Below, piece by piece: positions 21,565-33,059 of a stretch of 64,000 nt of DNA. Each line of letters starts with the position of its first letter. Position 1 is the first letter of the stretch. This DNA is from Varanus komodoensis (Eukaryota > Chordata > Lepidosauria > Squamata > Varanidae): positions 1 to 64,000 of the forward strand of contig NW_025336416.1 of the NCBI RefSeq assembly GCF_004798865.1, in the 5' to 3' direction. The notes under the pieces were generated by a model that saw nothing but the letters and a program-made list of their open reading frames with translations, was not told where the DNA came from and did no database searches. Made by a program: the position numbers and the translations under genes.

Positions 21565-24500
21565 ATCATTTCAGTCAACCAAAGAGCTAGACTTTAAAAA
21601 ATAATCATGAACAGACTCTGACTTATTTCTGGGTTACATAAGATTCTTGAAAAGCCATTTCCTTTCTCTCTGATCTTGAGTATTCACTCCTGGGCAGGAA
21701 AACGAGAAAAGAACATGAATCATGGTTAAGCTTCAAATACTTCAGGTTGTTTGACAGCAGCCAAATCCTCTCTCTTGCAGTAAACTGCTCCTTACAGGCA
21801 GCTGGCAGCTCATAAATTACTCTACCAATTTTACTTTCTGTACTAAGAGCATTTAGATCTGTATGAAAAGACAAACGCGCTTGCAATTCTGTATTCCAAG
21901 TAACTTATAATGAAATACTGCAAAAAAGAAAAATGTGAGTGCATCCATTTTAGTTTGCATACTTAGGCTAGAATCTTAAATGCACTAATAAAATGTGAGC
22001 AAGCCTATGCACACTTACCTGGAATTGCTCCAGATGATATCAAAAAGGGGGGCACTTTAGCTATAACCCCACCGTACTCTTAAGGGCACAGTCTCCCAAC
22101 ACCATCTGGGAGACCGTGGCATCTTCCCTCCGATCTTGGTGCTCAGATTCCAGAGGCTGAGTTCCCACGCGCACAGCCAACACAAAAAGACCGACAGTCC
22201 CCCTGATGGCAAGGTTACAACTGGGCCTTGGAGAGGGCAAAAGGGGTTGCGCTGGGGAGAAGACTAAGCCAAAGTCATGTGGATTCCAAGTGGTGCCTCA
22301 GCCTTCTCCCCACCCCTCCTGGGCTCTAAATCTAGATGGCTTCAAATGGCTATCTAGCTAAAATGCAGGGTGCATGGTTTATAGTCAGGGAAATCAAAAC
22401 CACCATGCATTTCACTGGATGTTCCTAAGTCAGCTGTAGATCTGTTCAGAAAGAAAGACCTTTCTAAGAGTATGTTCATTAGTCTCACCAAACAACAGTC
22501 CATTCTTTGTAGTATGCAGTGAGAAAATGCTTACTGCTTTTAGGATGGAGGTTAGCTTTCAGCATTAGCTTTTTAGAAGGACATAATCCATGCACATATA
22601 GCAAAGATCAATAGCTCCTCAGCATACACCTCCCAAAAAAAGTTTACGAAGTTGTTCACTTTGGTTGAAACCCAAGGTTTCCTGAAAGCTCCATAGTCTT
22701 GTGTTAAATTTAATTAACAATTTAGAAATAAGTCATAGCAAGCTGTTATGGTTTGCAAATAGATGTACAATCACTCAGCACAAGCTCACTTGCTTTAGTG
22801 GTGTGACTGGATACAGTCTTGAGATACAGAAAGAAAGATCCAGGTTCTCCTTCCCACTTTAAAGTCTCTGCCAGCACTCACATTCAAAGAGCAATAGAAT
22901 CCAAATGGGTTATGTTTACACAGGACCATCCAGTGAAAGTGCTTTTGATGCAGCACCACATGAATGTATTGTTATTATACTTAAAAGAACAAAATGGAGA
23001 ACCATGGATGGCACAGAGCTACTGCATGGAGCTTCAGCTCTTCTCTCTTCAAAGAAAAGTTTCAAGATACAGAAGTGTCAAGCTCTTTACACACTTTACA
23101 CACAACTGAATGCAAAGCACACACAGAGAAATAGTATTTCTGCTTGGTACAAAAATTATTTCAAGCTGCAGCTAGGTTTGTTGCAGGAAATTGCCTTCTC
23201 TCTTAATACAGACCTGGCAGCCTGTCATTTTTAGCACTTTGGCTTCCTTCCTTTGTCAGTTTCTTAAAACCCCTTTAGCATCGTAGAAACCTGCTCTGTA
23301 CCTAGTCACCCCATTGTTCCACGTTCCCAGTTATGTGTATTCTGACTGGCAGCAGTTCTTTCCCTTCACCTGCCACCTGATCTTTTTAACTGAAGATGGC
23401 AAGATTGACCTTGAAACCTTCTGAAGGCACAGTGTGTGGCCAGCTTTGGAATTGAGTTTTGACACCTCCTCATTTTCTTTCCCTTTTGATCCTGTGAGGG
23501 TGGCTCAGTTGCATTTTCCCCTTTCTGCTTTGTTGTTTTACAGTGCTGCCCATCCAGAAGATGGTCTAAAAATAATGAGATTGTATCTATTCAAGTTTAC
23601 ACAGAAAAGCATTCTGCACTCTCAAGCATTCTCTAGCCAGCTACGCTACAAAGGAATTTTGTGTTTTTCTGTTTAAACCTGCATACAATTGCACCCTTAA
23701 AGTATGTCTATATTGACCCTTTGGAATACACGATATTATATACTGGTTTTGTTCTGGCTGATTGCTGTCACTACAAGTTGGTAGATCCATATTGTTAGAG
23801 GTCCACAATTATCAGCTTGGATTTTTAGCCAGGCCTGCCTTTATCTACACTATCAATTCAATGATCATTCCAGAAATCACAAGACTGGAGGGTGAGGTTA
23901 GAGTTGCATCCACATGGAAGGCTCCTAGATTTATTAGTCAAAAGATATGCTATAGCTATTCTGTCTCTCTCCCTCCACCCCAATAGATTTCTTGTGGCAA
24001 GAAAAAAGACAGAAGTGATAGTCAAATATGGGAGGGTTACAAATGGAAGGCATCATACGATTCCTTGCTTGAGGTAGAGAACTGAAACAACACAAGCCTC
24101 ATCTCGAAACATGCAGAAACATGCAGAAACCTGTTTGCACAGGATTGGGAAAGAAATCAACACAAGGAACACCTGCTCTGTTGTTCTTGTTAAAATATGT
24201 GAAGAAGAAATATGTGAGATAAGCCTTTCTCTCTCTCATTCACTCGCTCTCTCCTCCTCTACCTTCCTCTAGCAGAAATGAAGGACTAGAGGGGAGAGTT
24301 GTGTCTTATCTTGCTTCTGACTGTGGCTTGACTTAGAAAAAAAAAATAAGTGGATGAAAGTCTTGCTCGTATCTTCCCTGGAGGTTCCTGAAAGTGAGAA
24401 ATGACAGCTATATCTTCCTCCAGGCTCTTGTACTTGCCAGAGAATTCAATGGGATAGTGGAGCCTTGTATCATTGCACAGATGCTTGGATAAGGAGCAAG

Positions 24501-25105
24501 GCAAAAATGGCAGAGCCTGTGAAAGGCTGGTTGAAGCTTCTTCAGAGCCTTCACTGGAAGGGCCAGGCAGGGGCTGGGCAAACTGGAAGAGGAAGAAGCA
24601 CACAACAGCAGTTTCCCAGTAGCTTGCACATTTTCAAGACTGCTGTTAGCGATATGTTGCCCGTTTTCACAGGGTTCCATTGTGGCTGATATTTTTATGC
24701 AAAGAAGAACTTTACATGATGAAGGTGGCATAAAATAACTCAGAAATTAGTGTCAGCTATAAATAGAATATTGATCTCCTGGGGAAAGAGGCAGATAGAA
24801 AAAGAACGTCAATGTCTTGGGGAAAGAGACATCAGTGCTAACTTGTACAGTCAGGACTACCTGGTAAGCCTTTATTTCTTCCAAAATAGAGCTGTTGTCC
24901 CAAAAGAACAACATCTACATAGGATACAGTTGCAGGCTGACATTGCAAGTGACTGAAATGTTGAAACTGCAAAATAGGAATAATAATACAAAGTTATAAG
25001 AGCCAAGAGTGTTGCTCCTGGAGCCCCAACAAAAAATATGAAGACAACCATAGATATGCTATCATAGCTACATAAATCAAGGAACAAGAAGGAAAGGGTA
25101 TTGGA
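21565..25105. other. Unassigned sequence, about 3.5 kb
   Basis: No gene, RNA or confident repeat was recognised. The frames here (22819-23234 in two phases, 23434-23676, 24286-24731 in antisense) overlap or lack any domain. A short tandem ACATGCAGAA repeat lies near 24110-24130. Confidence 0.45.
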
Positions 25106-25109
25106 AATA

Positions 25110-25344
25110 CCGTATTTTTTGCTGTATAAGACACACTTCCTCCCCCCCCCCCTCAAAAGTAAGGGGAAATGTCTGTGCGTCTTATAGAGCGAATATGTGT
25201 GTGCAGCAAGTCTGTCAGATGTGCAGCCCATGGGGAAGTGATGGGGAATGTGCCTGTGATTATGTGCCCATTTGATTCAGAATATTTTTTTTCTTGTTTT
25301 CCTCTTCTAAAAACTAGGTGCATCTTATAGAGCGAAAAATATGG
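25110..25344. mobile_element. Inverted-repeat MITE
   Basis: The left end CCGTATTTTTTGCTGTATAA and the right end TAGAGCGAAAAATATGG are inverted repeats of about 25 bases. They belong to a common reptile family with ends like CCGTATTTTTCGC...ATAAGACGCAC. TA precedes the left end, which suggests a mariner-type target, but the right flank does not confirm it. GTGCGTCTTATAGAGCG inside repeats the end motif. Confidence 0.65.
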
Positions 25345-25403
25345 GACATGGAAAAGAGCCCAGAAAGCACCGTACTCAAGTCAGTAGCCCATTTGGAGGA
25401 GGG

Positions 25404-25641
25404 TATTTATTTATTTATTTTCTGATTTATATCCTGCCTTTTTCCTACAAAGGACTCAAGGCAGCTTACATCTCCTCCTCCATCTTATCCCCACAACAAC
25501 AACCCTGTGAGGTAGGTTGGACTGAGAGTCTGTGACTGGCCCAAAGTCACGCAGTTGGCTCCATGGCTGAGCGGGGACTAGAACCCAGATCGTCTGAGTC
25601 CCAGTCCTATGCTCTTAACCACTACACCACACTGGCTCTCA
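25404..25641 (-). mobile_element. tRNA-headed SINE, antisense
   Basis: The T-rich tail (ATTTATTTATTTATTT) at the left is followed by ATCCTGCCTTTTTCCTACAA, CTCAAGGCAGCTTACATC, CGGGGACTAGAACCCAGATC and ACACCACACTGGCTCTC. This is the reverse complement of the reference SINE at 15043. It is full-length. Confidence 0.88.
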
Positions 25642-25644
25642 GGA

Positions 25645-27890
25645 TGTATTGATTCAAATCAAAGGCATTTATAACAGTGTGGGAAAGGGTTGATTTAAAT
25701 CACTGAATCAATTCAATGTTCTCACTGGAACTTTTTCATATCTATCCTGGTGCACATCTCACTACCAAGCCATGTTGATCTACAGCTTAGTAGAGTGTTA
25801 TATATACTGACTGGGTTCGTAGGATGCGATAAGCCATGGCAGTTTAGCGTGTCATCTCAGCCCAGCACACTTCGCAGTGAGTGGTGCATAACCCACCCTG
25901 GGGTGGCTTATAAACCACCCCAAGAAGCCATGTCTTGTTCTGGGGCTTCCTCTGGCTTAGCACATGCTCCAAATGTGGATGACATACTAAGGCATGGTCA
26001 AGGCTGGTCTCTTTAGAAATGATGCTTAAGTCTGAAGTCTATGGCAAAAGAGGTTCTTAGGCTGGCCAAGGTTCTCTGGCTAGTTTCAGCTGCCAGTGTG
26101 CCCAAGCAGTGGTCTTCCTGCTCTCCTGGCATTGGTGGGAAAGCAGGTGGAAGTTGCCCAGCTCTGGCCCAGGTCACCTGCTCAGTTCCATTTGAGCCTT
26201 GAAAAGGCAGTGCAAAGTGGGGAAGGGGCCACTCAGCTCCCATTCCTCAACATTAAAGCTTGGCTTTCATTCCAGTGGCACATGCAGGGGCTTCCGCCAG
26301 GGACTACGTGCATGCAACTGCCCACCGCTACTGCCCCAGTGTCGGGGGGGGGGGGGATTCACCTGCATCATGGGTGAGCCAGTCGGGATGTCAGTTGCCC
26401 ATGCTCCTGTGACTGCCTCTGCCATCTCAGGAAAAATAGCCCTTTATCTAATATTAATATATGTTTTAAAGTGTACGTATTTACAGACAAGAAAGGCATG
26501 TGAGTTCCTGAGTGCAATGCTATCATCACTTTCCTAGTAGTACGTCCCACTGAATTCAGTCAACTTTCATTCTGAGTAAATATGTATAGGATTCCATATA
26601 TGTGTTATATTTAAAGAAGACTCTAATTTCAATGGGTATCTCCTTCTTTTTGGTTCCAAGAAATAGCCTTGCAGCTCCAAACAACTTGTCTCCCTCCAGC
26701 TGATCAGGCTCAGTTGTTTTAATTTATCTTTACTCCTTTGCAGTTTGACTGGAGGTATCTGGCTGCTCCTAAGCAGTAAAAGACCCGACTGCTATTTTCA
26801 TTTCCTTCATAAAGCTCTTCCCACCTCCTCATCCCCATTCAGCAACTGAAAAGATAATGAATGTTATGCTGTAATTAAGTTTATTATTATTTCATTGTTT
26901 ATACAATATAGCTCAAGGATTTACAGGTTTATTAAACAGCTAAAAATTAAAAGAGATAATGGTATGGGTGAGAATAATAAAACTGGTATAAATCCAAGTG
27001 TTGTGTTCTGCTGTGTTTGTGCCGCAAAGATACAAGCTGACCACTCAATTATATTCCCATAAATTCACACAATTTCTGGCTCTGTCTCCTGGCACTTGTG
27101 TGACCAAGAGAAGGCTGTGTACTTTGACCACGTATGCAAATCAGACCTGTTTCAGCCAGCTCTGCTCATGCAATACCCAACATGTGGTTTTCCAATCTTT
27201 CCTTAAATGCCCTCACTGATGGGGAAGATGGGACAAGATGATAGCGTCCACTTTAGATTCAGGGTTGTAGAAGCAATGGCTGAACAACATGGCTACCTCT
27301 GATGACGCAAGTTCTCATGAGGTACAAATTCTTCTCCCGCAATTGCTGCCAGTGCTGCAGAACTGTCCTGCTCCAAATGCCAGGGCTGCTCCTTCCCTGA
27401 GGTTCACATTTAGCATCCCCTGGACAGTTGCATTGGCCAGAAAAAGCAATCAGGGTCTTCGGCAACAGTTTTAGCTCTGAAAAGTGGGGCCATCTCTTCA
27501 TATACCCTCCCTGTAGGACAGGTGTCCTTGTGCAGGTATAGGGCTCTCCAGGGCACCTGCAGTGGTGCTGTCAAACAGGCAGCTGCTCCATAGGGTCCCA
27601 CAACTCCTGCTCTTCGGCTGTGGCAAATGTCGCAGTAGAAGAGCAGCCAGCAGGGCTCTCTCGGGCACCTGCTGATAGGGAGATGGGCCCCATTTCTCTC
27701 AAAATCTCGCATTCCCAGTTAGACGGCTCAGGCTTGCAATATGAACTAGACAGAGAAGGAGAGAGTGTGAATGTGGCACAGAAATGTCAAGGCGAATGAG
27801 CGAGATTTGTCAGACAGCTGCTGCGAACCAGATTGCTTCAGGTTTGGGGCAGGGAGCACAGCTGAAAAGGGAGCATTTGAGGGGGTGGGG
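25645..27890. other. Unassigned sequence
   Basis: No gene is supported. CCACCCTGGGGTGGCTTATA, followed by AACCACCCC near 25890-25920, can form a short hairpin. A run of 13 G occurs at 26343. Positions 26620-26880 are unique and AT-rich, with CAGCAACTGAAAAGATAATG, and may be regulatory. Confidence 0.4.
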
Positions 27891-27937
27891 TGTCTTTCCA
27901 GAAGAAGGCTCCCAAGGATGAATTAAGGGTCAGAACA

Positions 27938-28248
27938 GATATTTATTTATTTATTTATTTAAAACATTTCTATGCCACCTCCATCGCAACAAAGCCTCGG
28001 GGCGGCTCACAAAGAATACATAAAAACATACATAAATAATAATAATATAACAATTAAAAAAACATTTAAAACCCCCCAGTGCATTCTCGGCTAAAAATTT
28101 TAAAATCCTAATTAATTCAATAATTTAACAATTAAAATAAGTTTTAAATAAAAAGGTCTTAGCCTGGTGCCGAAAAACAAATAACGACGGTGCTAGGCGG
28201 ACCTCTCTGGGGAGCGCATTCCATTCTCTGGGGAGCGCATTCTATATG
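27938..28248 (-). mobile_element. L2-type LINE 3' fragment, antisense, within copy B
   Basis: TTTATTTATTTATTTAAAAC, GCCACCTCCATCGCAACAAA and CTCGGGGCGGCTCACAAAG form the antisense 3' tail. GGTCTTAGCCTGGTGCCG and CTCTCTGGGGAGCGCATTCC match the antisense L2 at 37021. The TCTCTGGGGAGCGCATTC text is present twice in a row at 28203-28240. Confidence 0.65.
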
Positions 28249-28374
28249 CGAGGAGAAGTTTCTTTAGAGTGGGGTTGTGGCCTTCCAGATCTTCTGGCCT
28301 ACAATTTCCATTATTCCTCACCACTGGTTATGCTGATGAAACCTGAAAACCAAAATGGCCAGCAAGACAGTGTG

Positions 28375-28589
28375 ACAGCCAGTGTGGTGTAGTGGTTAAG
28401 AGTGTGGGACTGGGACTCAGACAATCTGGGTTCAAGTCCCCGCTTGGCCATGGAACCAACTGGGTGACTCTCAGCCCAACCTACCTCACAGGGTTGTTGT
28501 TGTGGGGATAAGATGGAGGAGGAGATGTAAGCTGCCTTGAGCCCTTTGTAGGAAAAAGGCAGGATATAAATTGAGAAATAAATAAATAA
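28375..28589 (+). mobile_element. tRNA-headed SINE in copy B
   Basis: ACAGCCAGTGTGGTGTAGTG, GGTTCAAGTCCCCGCTTGG and TGCCTTGAGCCCTTTGTAGG match the SINE at 20488. It keeps an A-rich tail (AAATAAATAAATAAG). Confidence 0.85.
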
Positions 28590-29450
28590 GAACTTTATAT
28601 AGGTCCTCCAACCAAGAGACAATGCTACACAATTTGGACTCAAATAGCTTTTTAAAAAAAGTCTCCACCACCCCAAATTAGCTGTCATAAAGGCCAATAC
28701 ATTTCTATTTCGTTCTGCCCTCTGCCTAGCCTGGGTCCTTTGTGTTTTGCTTAAAGATGCGAACAGGCCTGGGCAATATGTACACTTCATAGTTTCAAAA
28801 TGGGGATCAGCCATTCCTTTTCTTCACCCACTGGCAAGTTGACATTGATCGCTGATTACAATTAAACTCTTAATTGCAGTAGATCACAGCACTCAGATCA
28901 AGCTTTCCAGAGTTTTTGGCAGGAGTTACACTACTGCAGACCCAACAAAAAGGGACAGCATTGGCACACCGGGAAGAAAGTTCAAGAGAAAGTTCTGAGG
29001 TTAAAATCCATACAGTGTCAGAGATCAGTGAAACATTCCACAATGAAATCTCTACACTACACATTTCAAGGCAGACACGAGTTCACAATAAAAAATAAGA
29101 AGTATCATAAGATTGTTCCTTGAATACATGATCTATAGTGGACAAAGCCTGATCACATGGAATACTTTAAAAAAAAAAGACTGACGGTCCAACTTCCCTA
29201 ATATGCCTTTCTTCTCTGTCAGAATGAAAGGAAGTTTGCAAATAAATTTGTGTAATTTTATATATATGATCACCTATATGGAATGAAATCTTTAATATCT
29301 CTTTCTTGTATACCAGAGTGTGTAGTTTTAGGGGTTTTTTTTTTAAGCTTTTACATGTTTTTATTGATCCAAACTTTCATGTAAAGGTTTTTGTTCACTG
29401 AGTTTATTCTATTTTATTTTTGTACATAGAGTCTGATGAAGGGACTGTAT
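28590..29450. other. Unassigned sequence
   Basis: No gene or named repeat recognised. Poly-A (29168-29179) and poly-T (29336-29344) runs are present. Confidence 0.4.
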
Positions 29451-29452
29451 GG

Positions 29453-29663
29453 GAAAGAGCTATAGCTTAGCATTAGCGCATACAGTTTGCATGAAGAAGG
29501 TCTCACTTTTAAACGCTGATGTCTCCAGGTAGATCCCATTTAGGGCAATATTGTCAGCCCTGACTGGCAGAGGCTGTCTGGGTTTCAGGCAAGATTTTTT
29601 CCTAGCACTTCCTGGGAGTTTCTACATGCAAAACCTGTGCTCTAGCACAGACCTACAGCCCCT
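29453..29663. mobile_element. Two Sauria-SINE-like fragments, tail to tail
   Basis: From the left, AGAGCTATAGCTTAGCATTA, GTTTGCATGAAGAAGGTCTC and GATGTCTCCAGGTAG read as a plus-strand tRNA head. From about 29536 the text turns antisense (CAGCCCTGACTGGCAGAGG, GGTTTCAGGCAAGATTTTT, ATGCAAAACCTGTGCTCTAG, CAGACCTACAGCCCC) and ends with a minus-strand head. Both ends are therefore tRNA-like heads and the tails meet in the middle, a shape able to fold back. Confidence 0.5.
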
Positions 29664-29937
29664 CTCATAAATTGTTTTATGCCTCATTATGAAAATCTTT
29701 ATATAGCACCCATTAGGATTTTCCCTGTTGTTTGGTTATTGATTGGTACAGCATTCTTGCTCAAGGGTATTATCACCACCACGCTGCAGATAAGACCAGA
29801 GGCTGAGAGATCATGGTTTCCTAGTGCCGCTTAAACCCAAATCCTAAGCAACTAGCAAGGGAATAAGCTCCACTGATAAAGCAGGAGTTATTTTTGAGGA
29901 AACATGCACAATATTGTGCCACATGGTGTGCAACTGA

Positions 29938-30125
29938 GAGCGTGTGTGGTTAGTGGCGGACTTGATATCAGCTTAGGAAATCTGAGCTCAAATTCCTATG
30001 TAGTCATGGCAGTCACTTTGTGGCAAAGCTAAACTATCTCATAGGTCCATGGCAAGTATTGTATACACGTAAGCTTGAGAAATGTGAAAACTGCTTTGAT
30101 CTCCTTGAAGGTGAGGCAGAATAAA
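29938..30125 (+). mobile_element. tRNA-headed SINE, strongly diverged
   Basis: GAGCGTGTGTGGTTAGTGGC, TCTGAGCTCAAATTCCTATG and CATAGGTCCATGGCAAGTA, ending in TTGAAGGTGAGGCAGAATAA, follow the general order of the reference SINE with many changes. It is an old copy. Confidence 0.4.
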
Positions 30126-30369
30126 AAAGTAATGAGAGAAGAATGTAGAAAACCTAAAAAAGAGAGACTCCTCCACAAAAGTGCTGCAGGTAGCAATACC
30201 AGGCTCTACAACTAATTTAATTCCGGGAACATGAAATTGTATTCCAGGGTAAAACATTCAGTTTGATCTGATGATGGAAAACTCAACCAGGGAGGCTTCT
30301 AAATGAAGAAGTATTACAAGAACAGGTGACTACAGTTATCCTTACATTAACTGAATGAATGCAGGTTCC

Positions 30370-31880
30370 AGACATGACAAAGGGGTTAAATTTCTTGATA
30401 TTCTAAATGACTATGCCCTAGAACAGCTGGTCATTGAAACACAGAGGGGAAGTAGTCCTAGTTTTGATCCTGGGTGGGCATGGTGTCACTCAGCTCAACC
30501 TCTGCCCTGTGTAAATTTTTTGAAAGTGTTTTGAAAGGTGTGATCCAATAGACAATGTTTTCTTGGACTTTCAAAAGGCATTGGGTAAATTTCCTCACCA
30601 AAGACTCCTGAGCAAACGTAGCAGTAACAGAATAAGAAGGTAAGTTATGGTTCAGTAACCAGTGAAAGAACAGAAAGCAGAGTGGGAAAAAATGGTAGTT
30701 TCTCTAATTGGAGGGGTACAAATTGGAGGGGGTTCCACAGGGATCCATATTGGGGCTAATACTTTTCAGTTTATTCATAAATAATCTGGAATAACAAATG
30801 AGGAGGAAAGTGGCCAAGGGTGATGACACCAAATTATTTAGGGTGGTTAATGCAAAGAGGGATTGCAAGGAGCTCCCAAGAATCTCTCCAAATGGAAGGT
30901 GATGCATGTCTGAGCAAAGAAAATCCCAATTTCAGATCTGAGTGAGTGGGTACTGTCCAAGAAAGAGATCTTGGGGTTATAGCAGACAGCTTGGTGGAAA
31001 AGCCCACCCAGCGTGCTGCAGCTGTGAAAAATGCAAGTTGCATGTTAAGTGTAATTAGGAAAAAAAATGTAAGCAATATGCCCATGGCATGTTCTGCTTA
31101 TACAAATCTACAGTGAAACTGAACTTGGAATACTGGGTACAGTTCTACTCATCATATATTTAAAAAGGATATTATAGAGCATGAAAAAGTGCAGAAAAGG
31201 TCCACAGAATGATCAAGATGCTGGAGAACTCCCTGAAGAGGTAAGGTTACAACAGTGTTTAGCTTAGTAAAACGAGAGGTAAGGGGAGACATGATAGAGA
31301 TGTCCACAATTACACATGATGTGGAGAAGTGGAAAGGGAGACATTATTCTCCCTCTCCCATAGAATCTGGAGGGCAACCCATGATGTTGGTTGGTGGGAG
31401 AATTAAGAGAGATAAAAGGACTTTTTTCATTTTGTGCATAGCTAAACTATGAAATTGACTTCCTCAAGGTGTTGTGTTGGCCACCACACTTAAGCAAGGG
31501 CCCAGTGAGAGGAACCTCCTGACCTTGCTCCCCCTTTTCACTTTTGGTACCTGCTTATCCATTTGCTTCTTGCTTTGGCCAAGATAATGGGGTGATGAGG
31601 GTTAGGGGGCAGGAGGTCAGGGGGTGCTCCTCCTTTGTTGCTCACTGTCTCTGTGCCTGTCCAACAACACTATGGTAGTGAGGAGGGGAAAAAAGGAGGA
31701 TAAGGAGCAATAGCACCTGGTAGTGAGGAGGCAGACTCATGCAGGGAAGGGGCCATTATGGTCTCCTGCCTGAGTGCCCAAAAACCTGGAGCTGATGCTG
31801 TTCAGGCTGGATAGCCCCCAGAAGTGCACAATGCTGGACAAGATGGACCTTGGTCTAATCCCGCAGGGCTCTTTTTATAA
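30370..31880 (+). mobile_element. CR1-type LINE, broken, with EN and RT pieces
   Basis: Plus-strand pieces translate to FLDILNDYALEQLVIETQRG (endonuclease end) and VFLDFQKALGKFPHQRLLSK, GVPQGSILGLILFSLFINN and DDTKLFRVVNA (reverse transcriptase). They continue into YWVQFYSS and a C-terminal tail. A terminal ATGCTGGACAAGATGGACCT at 31831 is the CR1 3' end. A gap between the EN and RT pieces and many stops show that it is dead. These motifs and their order are the evidence; the family name is established. Confidence 0.8.
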
Positions 31881-32030
31881 TCTTTTCGCTAAGGCGGCAT
31901 GTGGATCTGGGTCCTGGCCAGCGTTAGGTACCAAAATCCATTAATGCCACTAACTTGTCCTGGCATGAATGAGAAAACGCGCATCCAGCTTTCTCAGCAG
32001 GTGGTTGAGTACAGTCAATCCGTGTGAATG

Positions 32031-32085
32031 CAACGCTAGACTAGCCAGCTTTGGCCCTGATCCTGCAGGGCTCTGCCTGTATTCT
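32031..32085 (+). mobile_element. Second CR1-type 3' tail fragment
   Basis: CTAGACTAGCCAGCTTTGGC and CCTGATCCTGCAGGGCTCTG repeat the 3' terminal text of the CR1 at 31831-31880. A further shared text, CCTGGCCAGCGT, occurs at 31912 and 32183. This suggests a second LINE insertion or a small local duplication next to the promoter. Confidence 0.45.
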
Positions 32086-32577
32086 GATTTTTTATATACT
32101 TTTCTATAGTGGGCACTCCCAGGCACTTCTGATGAGTCCAGGGCCAGGTTGGCACCCGAGCCCGGGTCCTCCTCCCTCAGCCCTGGCCAGCGTCAGGGAC
32201 CCCATTCAGGACACGCCGCCCTACCGAAGGAAGAGGCACAGGTGAAGAGCCCATTAAGCGGTGTGTTTGTGTGTGCGTGTGACCACGTTGTGCTACTCTT
32301 ATATCGTATTTCTGGGGGAAAAAGTTGTGGCTTGAACTCTTCCCCGCGGGCTCGGCTGCGGAAAGCGCTCTCCCTTTTTATTGTTGTTGCTTTTATTTCA
32401 TGGGGAAGAAGCCCCCGCCCCGTTCCTTTCCCTTTCCTTCCCGCCGGGTGCGACGGACGGGGACGGCGACCCCTTCCTTCTGAGGGAAAGCCGGGCCGGC
32501 GGCCTCGGCCGCGCTTCCCGCGCGCCCCTCGCTCGAGGCGAGGCCGGGCGGGTGGGGGAAGGGCGGGCCCGGCCGCC

Positions 32578-32611
32578 TCCGCCCCTCCCCTCCCCCGCCC
32601 GCAGCCATGTT
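32578..32611 (+). promoter_or_regulatory. GC boxes and YY1-like GCAGCCATGTT element
   Basis: Four to five SP1-type C-rich boxes are followed directly by GCAGCCATGTT. This resembles the YY1 core (GCCATNTT) often found at or just after the start site of CpG-island genes. I infer that transcription begins close to 32600. No Inr consensus is clear. Confidence 0.45.
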
Positions 32612-32674
32612 CTCGTAGCGAGGGCCGGGAATGAGCCAGAGGGAGCGCGCGGAGCGAGGGCAGCGGCGCATCCC

Positions 32675-32980
32675 ATGGTGCAGCGCGCCGGGAGGGAGGC
32701 CGGCCGCGGAGCGCGACCAGCGAGGGGGAGCGGCCTGGAGGCGGCCGGGGCGGGCGGGTGGCGCGGCGCGGCGGAGCACCTCGGGGTCCCCGCGGGCGAC
32801 GCGCCAGGCGGCGACGGAGGGCGGGCGCCACTCGGCGGCGGTTCCTCCCCCCTCAGGCATCGCCCGCCCACTCGCCCGCTTGCCAGCCAGCGCCCGGAGA
32901 CGCGCAGCGCAGCGCAGCGCAGCGCAGCCGCCGAGCGGCGCAGCCGGGCGCTGAGGAGACCCGAGCTTCTGCGGCGGCTG
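32675..32980 (+). CDS. Possible N-terminal coding part of exon 1 (uncertain)
   Basis: Starting at ATG 32675, with G at +4 but C at -3, 102 codons run to the donor without a stop, in phase 0. The product would be rich in Arg, Ala, Gly and Pro, with no signal peptide, motif or recognisable family. Any GC-rich exon can give such a frame because stop codons are AT-rich, and this frame is also open upstream to 32381. I list it only because it reaches the donor in phase. The exon could equally be untranslated. Confidence 0.2.
32904..32928 (+). repeat. (GCAGC)5 pentanucleotide repeat in exon 1
   Basis: Five perfect copies of GCAGC lie within the exon. In the plus frame from 32675 they would add Ser-Ala-Ala-Gln-Arg-type text, which length changes would shift, so the tract is easier to accept in a 5' UTR. 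Confidence 0.8.
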
Positions 32981-33059
32981 GTGAGTCCCGGCACGGAGCC
33001 GGCGGTGGCGACTCCCCGGGAGGAAAGGCGAAGCGGCCGCGCCGCCCCAACTTCCATGA

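Larger units (their letters stand above)
27895..28589 (+). repeat. Duplicated block, copy B, with L2 insert
   Basis: The block begins TTTCCAGAAGAAGGCTCCCA and ends in the SINE at 28375-28589, parallel to 20331-20697. It differs by a 311-base L2-type fragment (27938-28248) and by one extra stretch, CTTCCAGATCTTCTGG, near 28280. Apart from these, the two copies look highly similar over about 360 bases. Confidence 0.75.
32601..32980 (+). other. Likely first exon of the CpG-island gene
   Basis: The right border is a consensus donor, GGCGGCTG|GTGAGTCCCG at 32980/32981. The left border is unknown; I placed it at the YY1-like element. The exon has a tiny ATG-TTC-TCG-TAG frame at 32607 and a 107-codon frame (32631-32954) that closes before the donor. 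A third ATG (32675) stays open to the donor. It may be all 5' UTR. No protein family was recognised. Confidence 0.6.
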
